A stretch of 64,000 bases of DNA from JBKHXF01 sp046566145. Its GTDB lineage: Bacteria; Actinomycetota; Nitriliruptoria; Nitriliruptorales; Nitriliruptoraceae. Shown one piece after another: positions 32,559 through 41,542 of this stretch; within the stretch, counting starts at the first letter, position 1; each line of letters begins with the position of its first letter. The translations under genes and the position numbers were made by a program. The notes beneath the pieces are model-generated. The model was not told the DNA's origin. It searched no databases and saw only the letters and a list, made by a program, of their open reading frames with translations. The stretch is from positions 1 through 64,000 of the forward strand of contig JBKHXF010000033.1 in NCBI GenBank assembly GCA_046566145.1, written 5' to 3'.

Positions 32559-33854
32559 TCAGACCGCGCCGGCGGTGCGCAGCGCGGCGACGAGCTCTGG
32601 CTCGCACCCGAGCGCCGCGAGGACCTCGTCGGTGTGCTCCCCCAGCGCCGGCGGTCGGCGCGCCACCGGCGGGCGCACCCCGTCGACCCGCACCGGGGCA
32701 CGCACCTGCGCGAGCGGCCCGGCGGGGTGGTCGACACGGGCGACGAGGCCGGTCGCGACGACCTGCGGGTCGGCGACGACGGCCGGCAGGTCCTGCACCG
32801 GCGCGCACGGCACCCCGGCCGCGTCGAGCACCTCCCGCCAGCGCGCGACGTCCGCGGTGGCGAGCCGCTGCTCGAGCGTGGCGACGAGGTCGTCGCGGTG
32901 CGCGACCCGGTCGGCGTTGGTGGCGTACCGCGGATCGCCGGCGAGGTCGGGCACGCCGAGGGCGGCGCACAGCGCGGCGAACTGGGCGTCGTTGCCCACC
33001 CCGACGACGAGCAGCCCGTCCGCGCAGGCCAGCGGCCCGTACGGCGAGAGGTTCGGGTGGGCGTTGCCGAGCGGCCGCGGCACCACGCCCCCGACGAGGT
33101 GGTTCGCGGCCTGGTTCACCAGCCCGGCCACGACCGACTCGAGCAGGCCGATCTCGAACCGGCTGGCCTCGAACCGGCTGGCCTCGACCCGCGTGGCCGT
33201 GCCGCCACGGCCCCGCCCGTGGAGGCCGGCGAGCGCCGAGACGGCCGCGTGCAGGCCGGCGAGCACGTCGCCGATGGCGACGCCGACCTTCGTCGGTCCG
33301 TGGTCCGGGTCGCCGGTGAGCGACATCAGCCCACCGCGCGCCTGCGCGAGCACGTCGTAGCCGGGCAGCGCGCCGGCGGGGCCGTCCTCCGCCGCCGCGC
33401 GGATCGACACCCAGACCGTGTCGGGGCAGGCGTCGCGCACCCGGTCGAGCCCGAAGGCGGCGAGGTGGCGCGGCAGGAAGTTCTCCAGCACCACGTCGGC
33501 CGCGCCGGCGAGGTGCGCGACGAGCGCCGCGCCGGCGGCCGTCGACAGGTCGACCGTCAGGGAGCGCCGGCCGCGGTTCACGGCGAGGAAGTACGCGGCG
33601 GTGTCGCCGTGGAACGGTGGTCCCCACGCCCGCGTGTCGTCCCCGACCCCCGGTCGCTCGACCTTGAGCACGTCGGCGCCGAGGTCGGCGAGCACCATCG
33701 CGGCGTACGGCCCGGCGAGGACGCGCGACAGGTCGAGCACGCGGACCCCGGCGAGCGGCCCGTCGACGAGCCCCGCCGGATCCGCCGCGGGCCAGCCGCC
33801 GGCGGCGGCGAGCGCCCGGGTCAGGCGGTCGACGAGCCCGTCCCCCTCGACCAC
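32559..33854 (-). CDS. Class III (CaiB/BaiF-type) CoA transferase
   Basis: 431 residues from GTG 33854 with GGAGG just upstream; an ATG at 33902 would overlap the divergent gene's start. Signatures: LAGVRVLDLSRVLAGPYAAMVLADLGADVLKVE, ENFLPRHLAAFGL, and the catalytic Asp in LPGYDVLAQARGGLM. Such enzymes move CoA between carboxylic acids; the substrate cannot be told. A 10-residue insertion (ASRFEASRFE) from a 15-bp tandem duplication near 33157-33189 sits before GLLESVVAGL. Confidence 0.9.
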   Translation of the reverse strand: MVEGDGLVDRLTRALAAAGGWPAADPAGLVDGPLAGVRVLDLSRVLAGPYAAMVLADLGADVLKVERPGVGDDTRAWGPPFHGDTAAYFLAVNRGRRSLTVDLSTAAGAALVAHLAGAADVVLENFLPRHLAAFGLDRVRDACPDTVWVSIRAAAEDGPAGALPGYDVLAQARGGLMSLTGDPDHGPTKVGVAIGDVLAGLHAAVSALAGLHGRGRGGTATRVEASRFEASRFEIGLLESVVAGLVNQAANHLVGGVVPRPLGNAHPNLSPYGPLACADGLLVVGVGNDAQFAALCAALGVPDLAGDPRYATNADRVAHRDDLVATLEQRLATADVARWREVLDAAGVPCAPVQDLPAVVADPQVVATGLVARVDHPAGPLAQVRAPVRVDGVRPPVARRPPALGEHTDEVLAALGCEPELVAALRTAGAV

Positions 33855-33887
33855 CGCGCCTCCGTCCGTCCCGCCGGACGCCGACCC

Positions 33888-33893
33888 TATCCT
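33888..33893 (+). promoter_or_regulatory. -10 box for the leaderless GT87-type operon
   Basis: TATCCT, then 7 nt, then the ATG at 33901. No Shine-Dalgarno sequence. Confidence 0.6.
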
Positions 33894-33900
33894 CGCCCGC

Positions 33901-35121
33901 ATGGCACACCGGGGCGGAGCGGACGACGGTGGCCGTCGCGCCGCGGTCGTGGCGGCGACGGTCGCGGTCCTCGGCGTCGGCGTCGCGCTCGCGCTGAAGT
34001 CGTGGTGCGGGGTCCCCGGCGCGCCGGACGACCTGTACCTGCGCTGGTGCTACTCCGACATCCCCCCGCTGTGGTTCTTCGAGCGGCTCCACGAGGGCGC
34101 GGTCCCCTACCTCGACCACCCGGTCGAGTACCCGGTGCTCACCGGCCTGTGGATGTGGCTCGCGTCGCTGGTCGCCGACACGTCCGGGCAGTTCCTCGCC
34201 GCGACCGGCGTGCTGCTCGCGGTCTCGGCCGCGGTGACCGGGTGGCTGCTCGGGCGGGAGGTCGGGCTGCCCCGGGCGCTCGCCTTCGCCGCCGCCCCGA
34301 CGCTGCTGGTGTCGGGCGCCGTCAACTGGGACCTCCCGGCGGTCGCGCTCGCCGCGGCCGCCCTGGTCGCGCACCGGCGGGGCGCCGACGCGTGGGCCGG
34401 CGTCTGGGCCGGGCTCGGCACGGCCGCGAAGCTGTGGCCGGGGCTGCTCGTCCCGGCGCTGGCGCTCGGCGCGTGGCGGCAGCGGGGCCGGGCCGGTGCG
34501 CTGCGCACCGCCGGCGCGGCCGCCGGCGCGTGGCTGGTCACCAACGTCCCGGTCGCGCTCGCCGCACCCGACGGGTGGCTCGAGTTCCTGCGCCTCTCGT
34601 CGCGCCGACCCGTCGACTGGGACAGCCTGCTGCGGGTCGCGTCCGAGCGCCTCGGCCTCGGGCTCGGCGTGCCGACCGTCAACGTGCTCACCGGGCTGGC
34701 GTTCGCCGCCGGCGCCGTCGCGCTGCTCGCCCACGCGTGGCGCCGGGCCGACCCGGCGCGGCTCCACCTCGTGGCGCTGCCGCTGGTCGTGCTGTTCCTG
34801 CTGACCTCGAAGGTCTACTCGCCGCAGTTCTCGCTCTGGCTGCTGCCCCTGCTCGTGCTGGCGTGGCCCGGCTGGGGCTGGTTCGCGGCGTTCTCCGTGG
34901 CCGACGTCGCCGTGACCGCGACCCGGTTCCCGTACCTCGCGAACTTCGTCGACGGCGCCGGCGGCGGCTGGACCGTCGGGTGGTTCGACGCCGCGCTGGT
35001 GGTGCGCGCGGTCGTGCTCGTCGCGCTGACCGTGGTCGCCTGCCGGCGCGCCTACCGGGCCCCCGGCCCCCACCCCGAGCCCGTGGCGGACGTGGGTGCG
35101 GCGCCGGGCGCGGCCCCGTGA
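33901..35121 (+). CDS. GT87-type (DUF2029) polyprenol-sugar transferase-like membrane protein
   Basis: 406 residues from ATG 33901. Some ten hydrophobic segments, an early extracytoplasmic loop with acidic residues (PVEYPVLTGLWMW), and AAKLWPGLLVPAL are typical of GT87 mannosyltransferases of actinobacteria, which add sugars from polyprenyl phosphate donors to envelope glycans. Mycobacterial Rv0051, a membrane protein near rpsF, is the likely positional counterpart. First of three genes joined by GTGA overlaps. Confidence 0.83.
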   Translation: MAHRGGADDGGRRAAVVAATVAVLGVGVALALKSWCGVPGAPDDLYLRWCYSDIPPLWFFERLHEGAVPYLDHPVEYPVLTGLWMWLASLVADTSGQFLAATGVLLAVSAAVTGWLLGREVGLPRALAFAAAPTLLVSGAVNWDLPAVALAAAALVAHRRGADAWAGVWAGLGTAAKLWPGLLVPALALGAWRQRGRAGALRTAGAAAGAWLVTNVPVALAAPDGWLEFLRLSSRRPVDWDSLLRVASERLGLGLGVPTVNVLTGLAFAAGAVALLAHAWRRADPARLHLVALPLVVLFLLTSKVYSPQFSLWLLPLLVLAWPGWGWFAAFSVADVAVTATRFPYLANFVDGAGGGWTVGWFDAALVVRAVVLVALTVVACRRAYRAPGPHPEPVADVGAAPGAAP

Positions 35122-36908
35122 GCGCCGGCGGCCGCGCGGCGCGGACGCCGCTGCCGTGGCGGGAGGTCGCGCTGGCCGCCGCCGTGTCGCTCGTGCTGGC
35201 GGTGGCCACGTCGTGGCCGCTCGCGGCCCGGCTGGGGCAGGTCCTGCCGGGCGACCTCGGCGACCCGCTGCTGCAGACCTGGCAGCTCACCTGGGCCGGC
35301 CACGCCCTCGCCGACCCCGACGCCACGGTGCGCGCCACCAACGCGTGGTGGCCGCTCGACGACACGACAGCGTTCTCCGACCCGCCGCTCGGCTGGGCGC
35401 CGCTGTTCGTGGGCGTCGTGCCGACCCGCGGGCTCACCGACGCCGACGCGCAGGCCGCGGCGCTCACCCGCTACGGGGTCGCGTTCCTCCTCGCGCTGGC
35501 CACGGCGTGGCTCGGCCCGTACCTGCTCGCCCGGTCCCTGCGCGTCGGGCCCTGGGCGGCCGCGGTCGCCGCCGGCGCCGTGGCGTACGCGCCGTGGCGG
35601 CTCGCCCACGACGGGCACCTGAACATCCTGTCGACCGGCGGGGCGTTCCTCGCGGCCGCCCTCGTCGTCGCCGGGGTGCGCCGGCGGCGACCCGGGCTGC
35701 TCGTCGCGGCGGGGGTGGCGCTGGCCTGGCAGGTGGCGTGCTCGGCCGCGCTGGCGGTGCCGGTGCTGTACGCGGCGACGGCGGTGGCGCTCGCCGCCGG
35801 CGGCGTGCTGCTCGTCCGCCGGCACCGGACCGGCGAGCGCCCGGACGTGCCGCCGGCGCTGCTCGCGGGAGCGGCCGCCGGCGCGGCGATCGCGGGCGTC
35901 GCCACGGCGTGGCGGGCGCTGCCCTACCTCGCGGTGACCGCGGCCCACCCCGAGGCGGCCCGGACCGTCGGCGTGCTGGACGTCTACTCGCCGCCCGTCG
36001 CCGGGCTGCTGGCCGCGCCGGCGTCGAGCCTCGTGTGGGGTCGCGCCACCGGGCCGTTGCGGGAGGGCATGGCGTGGGCGCCGGAGATGACCCTCCTGCC
36101 CGGGCTCACGGTCCTCGTCCTCGCGGCGATCGGCCTCGTGCGAGGCCGGCTCGGCGGCGACGCGGTCGACCGCCCCCTTCGTATCGGCCTCGCGGTGGCC
36201 GCGGTCGTCGCGGCGGTGCTGTCGCTCGGCACGACCCCCGCCGGCGGCCGACTCACGTACCTGCCGCTGTTCGAGGCGCTGCCCGGGCTCGACGGGCTGC
36301 GCACGCCCGGCCGGCTCGTGCTCCTCACCTCCGCCGCGCTCGCGCTGCTCGCGGCCGCCGGCGCGGCCCACGTCCTCGCGCGGGTCGCCGACCGCCGCGG
36401 ACGCCGCGCGGCCCACGCGGCCGGCGCGCTGCTGGCCGGGCTGGTGCTGCTCGAGGGGCTCGGCACCACCGAGCTGGTGGTGCCGCCGCCGGCGCCGGCG
36501 GCCGCACTCGCGCTCCCCGGCCCGGTGCTGCACCTGCCGAGCGCGGAGAACGAGGACTCGGTCCCGCTGCTGTGGACCGTCCCCGCCGGGCTGCCCGACA
36601 CGGTCAACGGCACCGGCAGCTTCGAGCCCGACCTGCTCGCCGAGGTCCGCGAGCGCACGACGGCGTGGCCCGACCCCGGCGCGGTCGCGTACCTGCGCGA
36701 CCTCGGCGTCGCCTCGGTGGTGTGGCACGCCGGGCGCGCCGGCGGCACGCCCGTGGCCGAGGCGGGCGTCCGGGCCACCGACCCGGCCACCCTCGCCCGG
36801 CTCGGCCTGACGCGTACGGTCCACCGCGACCCGACCGCCGGCGACGTCGTCGTCTGGCGGCTGGACCCCGACCCCCGACCCCGACCCGACCCAGGACCGA
36901 CGCCGTGA
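35118..36908 (+). CDS. GT-C-like membrane glycosyltransferase
   Basis: 596 residues from the GTG that overlaps the previous stop (35118-35121). About ten transmembrane segments; the N-terminal loop with GDLGDPLLQTWQLTW and WPLDD resembles GT-C proteins with an acidic donor site. A C-terminal soluble domain of about 110 residues (LHLPSAENEDSVPLLW onward) resembles the tail of YfhO/ArnT-like proteins. Donor and acceptor unknown. Middle gene of the transferase-like trio. Confidence 0.75.
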   Translation: MSAGGRAARTPLPWREVALAAAVSLVLAVATSWPLAARLGQVLPGDLGDPLLQTWQLTWAGHALADPDATVRATNAWWPLDDTTAFSDPPLGWAPLFVGVVPTRGLTDADAQAAALTRYGVAFLLALATAWLGPYLLARSLRVGPWAAAVAAGAVAYAPWRLAHDGHLNILSTGGAFLAAALVVAGVRRRRPGLLVAAGVALAWQVACSAALAVPVLYAATAVALAAGGVLLVRRHRTGERPDVPPALLAGAAAGAAIAGVATAWRALPYLAVTAAHPEAARTVGVLDVYSPPVAGLLAAPASSLVWGRATGPLREGMAWAPEMTLLPGLTVLVLAAIGLVRGRLGGDAVDRPLRIGLAVAAVVAAVLSLGTTPAGGRLTYLPLFEALPGLDGLRTPGRLVLLTSAALALLAAAGAAHVLARVADRRGRRAAHAAGALLAGLVLLEGLGTTELVVPPPAPAAALALPGPVLHLPSAENEDSVPLLWTVPAGLPDTVNGTGSFEPDLLAEVRERTTAWPDPGAVAYLRDLGVASVVWHAGRAGGTPVAEAGVRATDPATLARLGLTRTVHRDPTAGDVVVWRLDPDPRPRPDPGPTP

Positions 36909-38128
36909 GCCCGCTCGACGTCCGCCGGCGCTGGGCGGCGCTGCCGACGCGGTGGCGCCGCGCGATCGTCGCCGCCCTCGCGCTGCGCGCCGGGCTGGCC
37001 GTGCTGTCGGTCGTCGTCGCCGGGCTCCTGCCGGGCCTCGACCCGGTCGGCGTGGCCGCCCAACCCGGCTTCGCGGGGTGGGACGCCGCCGCGCCGGCGG
37101 ACGTCGGCTGGGGCCTGCTCGGTGCGTCCCTCGAACGGTTCGACGCGCTCTGGTACCTGGCGATCGCGGTCGACGGGTACCCGACCACCGAGGCGGTGCC
37201 GCAGGCCGCCGCCTTCCTCCCGGGCCTGCCCCTCCTCGTCGCCGCGGTCGACCTGCTGCTGCCCGGTGGCGCGTGGCTCGCCGGGAGCGTGGTGGCGCTG
37301 CTCGCCACGGTCGCGGCGCTGGCCGGCGTCCACGCGCTCGTCGAGGCCACCGCGCCCGGCGACGCCGCAGCGGTCGACGACCGGGCCCGCCGGGCGGTGC
37401 TGCTGCTGGCCGTGTTCCCGGTGTCGTTCTTCCTCGTGGCGCCGTTCTCCGAGTCGCTGTTCCTCGCCGCGAGCGTGTGGGCGCTGGTCCACGTCGAGCG
37501 CCGGCGGTGGTGGGCCGTCGCGGTGCTCGGCGTCGTCGCCGGCGCGACCCGGGCGCTCGGGGTCCTGCTCGCGCTCCCGGTCGCGCTGCGGGTGCTGCAG
37601 CGCGACCGCACCGACGTGCGCACCGCGCTGGCGGGGCTGGTCGCCGGCGCCGGCGGCCCGGTCGGGCTCGGGCTCGTCCTGCTCCACGGCGGGCTGGTGT
37701 GGGGTGCCTGGCTCGCGCCGTGGCAGGTCCAGGGTGGCTGGCAGCGGACGCTCGCGTGGCCGTGGGACACGCTCGCCGACGCGTTCCGCTTCGCGCTGGC
37801 CACCCCCGGCGCGTACGCGACCGGCTACCACACGCTCGACCTCGTGGTCTTCGTGCCGGTGGTCGCGGCCACGGTCTGGCTGTGCGTCCGCGGGCCGCGA
37901 CACCTCGGCGTCTACGCGGCCTCGCACGTGCTCGTGTGGCTGGTCACGCCGTTCCCGCCCCGCCCGCTGATGTCGACGCCGCGCTTCGCGCTCGCGGTCG
38001 CGCCCCTCGCGCTCGCGTGGGCCGCGTGGACCTCGACCCGGGCGCGCGAGACCGCGTGGGTCGCGGCGTCGGGCGCGCTGCTCGGCGTCGGCACCACCCT
38101 CGTGGTCGGGTGGTACTTCCTGTTCTGA
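36905..38128 (+). CDS. PIG-V-like mannosyltransferase
   Basis: 407 residues from GTG 36905, overlapping the preceding stop by 4 bp. Features of bacterial PIG-V-type mannosyltransferases: FDALWYLAIAVDGY in the first loop, AAFLPGLPLL, FPVSFFLVAPFSESLFLAASVWAL, and GATRALGV. About nine membrane segments. Likely uses polyprenyl-phosphate mannose on the outer face of the membrane. Last gene of the trio; a G+C-rich gap then separates it from convergent DUF5318. Confidence 0.85.
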   Translation: MSPLDVRRRWAALPTRWRRAIVAALALRAGLAVLSVVVAGLLPGLDPVGVAAQPGFAGWDAAAPADVGWGLLGASLERFDALWYLAIAVDGYPTTEAVPQAAAFLPGLPLLVAAVDLLLPGGAWLAGSVVALLATVAALAGVHALVEATAPGDAAAVDDRARRAVLLLAVFPVSFFLVAPFSESLFLAASVWALVHVERRRWWAVAVLGVVAGATRALGVLLALPVALRVLQRDRTDVRTALAGLVAGAGGPVGLGLVLLHGGLVWGAWLAPWQVQGGWQRTLAWPWDTLADAFRFALATPGAYATGYHTLDLVVFVPVVAATVWLCVRGPRHLGVYAASHVLVWLVTPFPPRPLMSTPRFALAVAPLALAWAAWTSTRARETAWVAASGALLGVGTTLVVGWYFLF

Positions 38129-38161
38129 CCCGGCGCGTCCCGACGGGGCGCGCGGACCGGC

Positions 38162-38542
38162 TCAGCCGACCTTCGCGCCGGAGCGGAGCAGGAGGAACGA
38201 CTCGAGCAGGTGGTGCCAGCGGCACCCGAGGCACACCTCGACGGTGAAGACCTTCAGGTCGCCGTGCCGCTCCACCTCGGTGGCGAGGCGCTCGCGCGGG
38301 ACGGCCCGGCCGCCCTCGCCCTTGCCCTTGGCGGCACGGCCGGTGAACACGTAGGTCACGTGTCGCAGCGCGGTCGCCTCGCACACCGGGCAGGCGTCCT
38401 CGACGACGGTGCCGATGTGCGTGCCCGCCCGGACCAGCATCTCGTGGGCGTCGCACACGTCGGTCCGGGAGCGCAGGCCCGCCTCCACGTCGCGCAGGGT
38501 CGCGCGGCGCTGCATCCGGTAGTCGATCCGGCCGGTGCGCAT
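38162..38542 (-). CDS. DUF5318 protein
   Basis: 126 residues from ATG 38542 (GAGGA upstream). RIDYRMQRRATLRDVEAGLRSRTDVCDAHEMLVRAG, CPVC and VEVCLGCRWHHLLESFLL match the actinobacterial family that includes Rv0049, with paired Cys suggesting a zinc site. Role unknown. Its place near a GT87-type gene mirrors the mycobacterial neighbourhood. Confidence 0.88.
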   Translation of the reverse strand: MRTGRIDYRMQRRATLRDVEAGLRSRTDVCDAHEMLVRAGTHIGTVVEDACPVCEATALRHVTYVFTGRAAKGKGEGGRAVPRERLATEVERHGDLKVFTVEVCLGCRWHHLLESFLLLRSGAKVG

Positions 38543-38709
38543 CGGGTCCTCGTGGGGTCCGCGCGGGCCGCGCGGGCATCCCGGAAGGGTACGGACGCGC
38601 CGGCGGACGCGCGACGTCCGCGGCAGACTCCGCCGCACCCCCGGCGAGCCGCGACGACCCGCCCCCGGTCAGCCGCGACGACCCGCCCCCCGCCCACCCG
38701 AGGACGCCC

Positions 38710-40950
38710 GTGCCCGCCCCCTTCCCCGTCCGCCGCGACGACCTCGTCGAGGACCTCCACGGCGTGCCGACCCCCGACCCGTACCGGTGGCTCGAGGACC
38801 TGACCCACCCCGACACCCGGGCGTTCGTCGAGGCCGCCAACGCCCACAGCGGCCCCATCCTCGCCGCCCTGCCCGCCCGGGATGCGTTCACCGCGACGCT
38901 GACCCGGCTGTGGGACCACCCGCGGGTGTCACCGCCGGAGCGCCACGGTGCCGTGTGGTTCCAGCGGCGCAACGACGGGCTGCAGGACCAGGACGTGCTG
39001 TGGGTCGCGCCGGCGGACGGGGACACGCCGCCCCACGAGCTCCCCGCCGGCGCGTGGCGCGTGCTGGTCGATCCCAACCGGTGGACGGCCGACGGCACCG
39101 CGACGCTCGCCGCCGCGGTCCCGAGCCCCGACGGCCGGCTCGTCGCCTGCGCCCGGCAGGACGCCGGCTCCGACTGGCAGACGTGGCAGGTCGTCGAGGT
39201 CGCGACCGGCGAGCGGCTCGACGCGGACGTGTCGTGGGCCAAGTTCTCCTCCGCCGCGTGGCTGCCCGACGCCTCCGGGTTCGTGTACGGCCGCTACCCG
39301 GCCCCGCCGGCGGCCGGCCGGGAGCACGAGGCGGCGACGCGCGGCCACCAGCTCGCCCTGCACCGGCTCGGCACCGACCCGGCCGACGACGAGGTCGTGC
39401 ACGCCGCCCCCGACGCACCCGAGCTGCTGCACGACCCGACGGTCACCCACGACGGTCGGTGGCTGGTCGTGACCTCGGGGCGGGGCACCGACCCCGAGAC
39501 CCGGGTCGTGCTCCGCCCGATCCGGTGGGAGGGCGACGAGGACACCGGCCGCCTCGTGGTCGGCGACGCCCGTCCGCTGCGCGACGCCGACACCGACCAG
39601 ACCCACCCGGTCGGGGTCGTCGACGGGCGCGTGCTCTGCACCACCACCGCGGACGCGCCGCTCGGCCGCGTCGTCGCGATCGACCCGGACGACCCGGCCA
39701 CCCTGCACGAGGTGGTCCCGGAGTCGGGCGACCGCCTCCAGGCGGCCGTGCTGGTCGGCGGGGGGACCGCCGGCGCGCCGGGAGCGCTGGCCACCGTCCA
39801 CCTCCACCACGCCGCGTCGCGCGTCACGCTGCACGACCTCGACGGCGGCCGGCCCCGCCCCGTCCCGCTCGACGACGTCGCCGGGCCGCTCGTCACCGCC
39901 GGCGGGCTGTACGGCGAGGGCGTCGGCGCGTCCCGCGACTCTCGGCTGCTCCACCTCGCGGTCGAGTCCTTCACCGCGCCGGCGGCCGTGCTCGTCCTCG
40001 ACGTCGCCGCGCCGGACCGGCCCGCGCCGGCGGTCGCGTGGGCCCCCGACGTCCCCCCGACCACACCCGACGGCACGCCGCTCGAGGTCGAGCGGGTGTT
40101 CGTGCGGAGCGGCACGGAGGAGCGGCCGGTCCGGGTGCCGCTGTTCCTCGTCCACCGCGCCGACGTGACGCCCGACGGGACCCGACCGACGGTGCTGTGG
40201 GGGTACGGCGGCTTCGGCATCGCGGTCACGCCGGCGTACCGGACGGCGTGGCGGGCCTGGGTGGAGCACGGGGGCGTGCTCGCCGTCGCGTGCCTGCGCG
40301 GCGGGGGCGAGTACGGCCAGCCGTGGCACGACGACGGACGCCTCGCCGCCAAGCCGAACGTGTTCGCCGACGCGGTCGCCTGCGCCGGGTGGCTGACCGG
40401 CCGGGACGGCGTCGTCGCGGAGCACCTCGACGGCACGGTCGTGTCGTCGCCGGCGTGGTCGTCGCCCGAGCACCTCGGGGTGGAGGGCCGCTCGAACGGC
40501 GGCCTGCTGGCGGCGTCGCTGCTGACCCAGCGGCCCGACCTGCTCGCCTCGGCGGTGCCCGAGGTCGGGGTTCTCGACCTGCTGCGGTTCCACCGCTTCA
40601 CGATCGGGTGGGCCTGGACCAGCGACTACGGCGACCCCGAGGACCCCCACGACGCGGCCGTGGCACGCGCCTACTCCCCGTACCACCGGCTCGCGCCGGG
40701 CACGGCCTACCCGGCCACGCTGGTGACCACGGGCGACACCGACGACCGGGTCGTCCCGAGCCACTCGTACAAGTTCACGGCGGCGCTGTGGGAGGCGCAG
40801 GGCGGCGACGCCCCGGTGGCGCTGCGGGTCGACGTCGCGGCGGGCCACGGCGCCGGCAAGCCGACGTCGAAGCTCGTGGCCGAGCGGGCCGACGTGCTCG
40901 CGTGGCACGCCCACCACACCGGGCTCGAGGTCGCGCCCGGTCCCGGCTGA
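38710..40950 (+). CDS. Prolyl oligopeptidase family serine peptidase (S9)
   Basis: 746 residues from GTG 38710. An N-terminal PYRWLEDLTHPDTRAFVEAAN segment and a seven-bladed propeller region precede the alpha/beta-hydrolase domain. The nucleophile is Ser595 in GRSNGG (usually GGSNGG); the Asp lies in TGDTDDRVVPSHSYKF and the His in AGHGAGKPTSK. About 20 extra residues (HLDGTVVSSPAWSSPEH) precede the nucleophile elbow. It has no signal peptide, so it is cytoplasmic and cleaves short Pro-containing peptides. A 20-bp direct duplication lies upstream (38647 and 38671). Confidence 0.93.
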   Translation: MPAPFPVRRDDLVEDLHGVPTPDPYRWLEDLTHPDTRAFVEAANAHSGPILAALPARDAFTATLTRLWDHPRVSPPERHGAVWFQRRNDGLQDQDVLWVAPADGDTPPHELPAGAWRVLVDPNRWTADGTATLAAAVPSPDGRLVACARQDAGSDWQTWQVVEVATGERLDADVSWAKFSSAAWLPDASGFVYGRYPAPPAAGREHEAATRGHQLALHRLGTDPADDEVVHAAPDAPELLHDPTVTHDGRWLVVTSGRGTDPETRVVLRPIRWEGDEDTGRLVVGDARPLRDADTDQTHPVGVVDGRVLCTTTADAPLGRVVAIDPDDPATLHEVVPESGDRLQAAVLVGGGTAGAPGALATVHLHHAASRVTLHDLDGGRPRPVPLDDVAGPLVTAGGLYGEGVGASRDSRLLHLAVESFTAPAAVLVLDVAAPDRPAPAVAWAPDVPPTTPDGTPLEVERVFVRSGTEERPVRVPLFLVHRADVTPDGTRPTVLWGYGGFGIAVTPAYRTAWRAWVEHGGVLAVACLRGGGEYGQPWHDDGRLAAKPNVFADAVACAGWLTGRDGVVAEHLDGTVVSSPAWSSPEHLGVEGRSNGGLLAASLLTQRPDLLASAVPEVGVLDLLRFHRFTIGWAWTSDYGDPEDPHDAAVARAYSPYHRLAPGTAYPATLVTTGDTDDRVVPSHSYKFTAALWEAQGGDAPVALRVDVAAGHGAGKPTSKLVAERADVLAWHAHHTGLEVAPGPG

Positions 40951-40957
40951 CGTCGGC

Positions 40958-41386
40958 TCAGCCGGCGAACGACGCCTCGAGCGTGATCGGCACCGACGCG
41001 AGCGCCTTCGAGACCGGGCACCCGGCCTTGGCCTTCTCGGCGAACTCGAGGAACGTGGCCTCGTCGATGCCGGCGACCTTCCCCACGGTGGTGAGGACGA
41101 TGCCGGTGATCTCGAAGCCCTCGCCGACCTTGTCGACGGTGACGTCGGCGGTCGTCTCGATGGACTCGACCTCGTGGCCGGCGCGGGACAGCGCGCCCGA
41201 GAGCGCCATCGAGAAGCAGCCCGCGTGGGCGGCCGCGATGAGCTCCTCGGGGTTCGTGCCGTTGCCGTCCTCGAAGCGCGAGGGGACGTCGTAGCCGCCC
41301 TCGTAGGCACCGGAGCCGAGCTTCATGGTCCCGGATCCCCGGGCGAGGTTGCCGGACCAGACGGCGGACGAGCGGCGGGTGGGCAT
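40958..41386 (-). CDS. OsmC-family peroxiredoxin
   Basis: 142 residues from ATG 41386. Catalytic cysteines are in AAAHAGCFSMALSGAL and AKAGCPVSKAL, with Glu in NPEELIAAAH, as in OsmC proteins that reduce organic hydroperoxides. Full length for the family. It stands alone, convergent with the prolyl oligopeptidase gene. No OhrR-type regulator is adjacent. Confidence 0.94.
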   Translation of the reverse strand: MPTRRSSAVWSGNLARGSGTMKLGSGAYEGGYDVPSRFEDGNGTNPEELIAAAHAGCFSMALSGALSRAGHEVESIETTADVTVDKVGEGFEITGIVLTTVGKVAGIDEATFLEFAEKAKAGCPVSKALASVPITLEASFAG

Positions 41387-41500
41387 GGTGGCTCCCTGTC
41401 GGGTGGCGGTCGGTGGTGTGGTGCGCTGTGTACCGAACGGCGTCGGCGCGTGCGGCGCCGACCGGCCAGCCGGACCGGACCGCCGCGCCCGGCGGGACCG

Positions 41501-41542
41501 GGTCAGCCCCAGGGGGTCAGCCCCGGGGGGTCAGCCCCAGGG
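41501..41542. repeat. Three 14-bp tandem repeats across the DUF2891 stop codon
   Basis: GGTCAGCCCCAGGG at 41501-41514 and 41529-41542, and GGTCAGCCCCGGGG at 41515-41528. Each copy holds a TCA, the reverse complement of TGA; the functional stop is 41531-41533. Confidence 0.85.
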
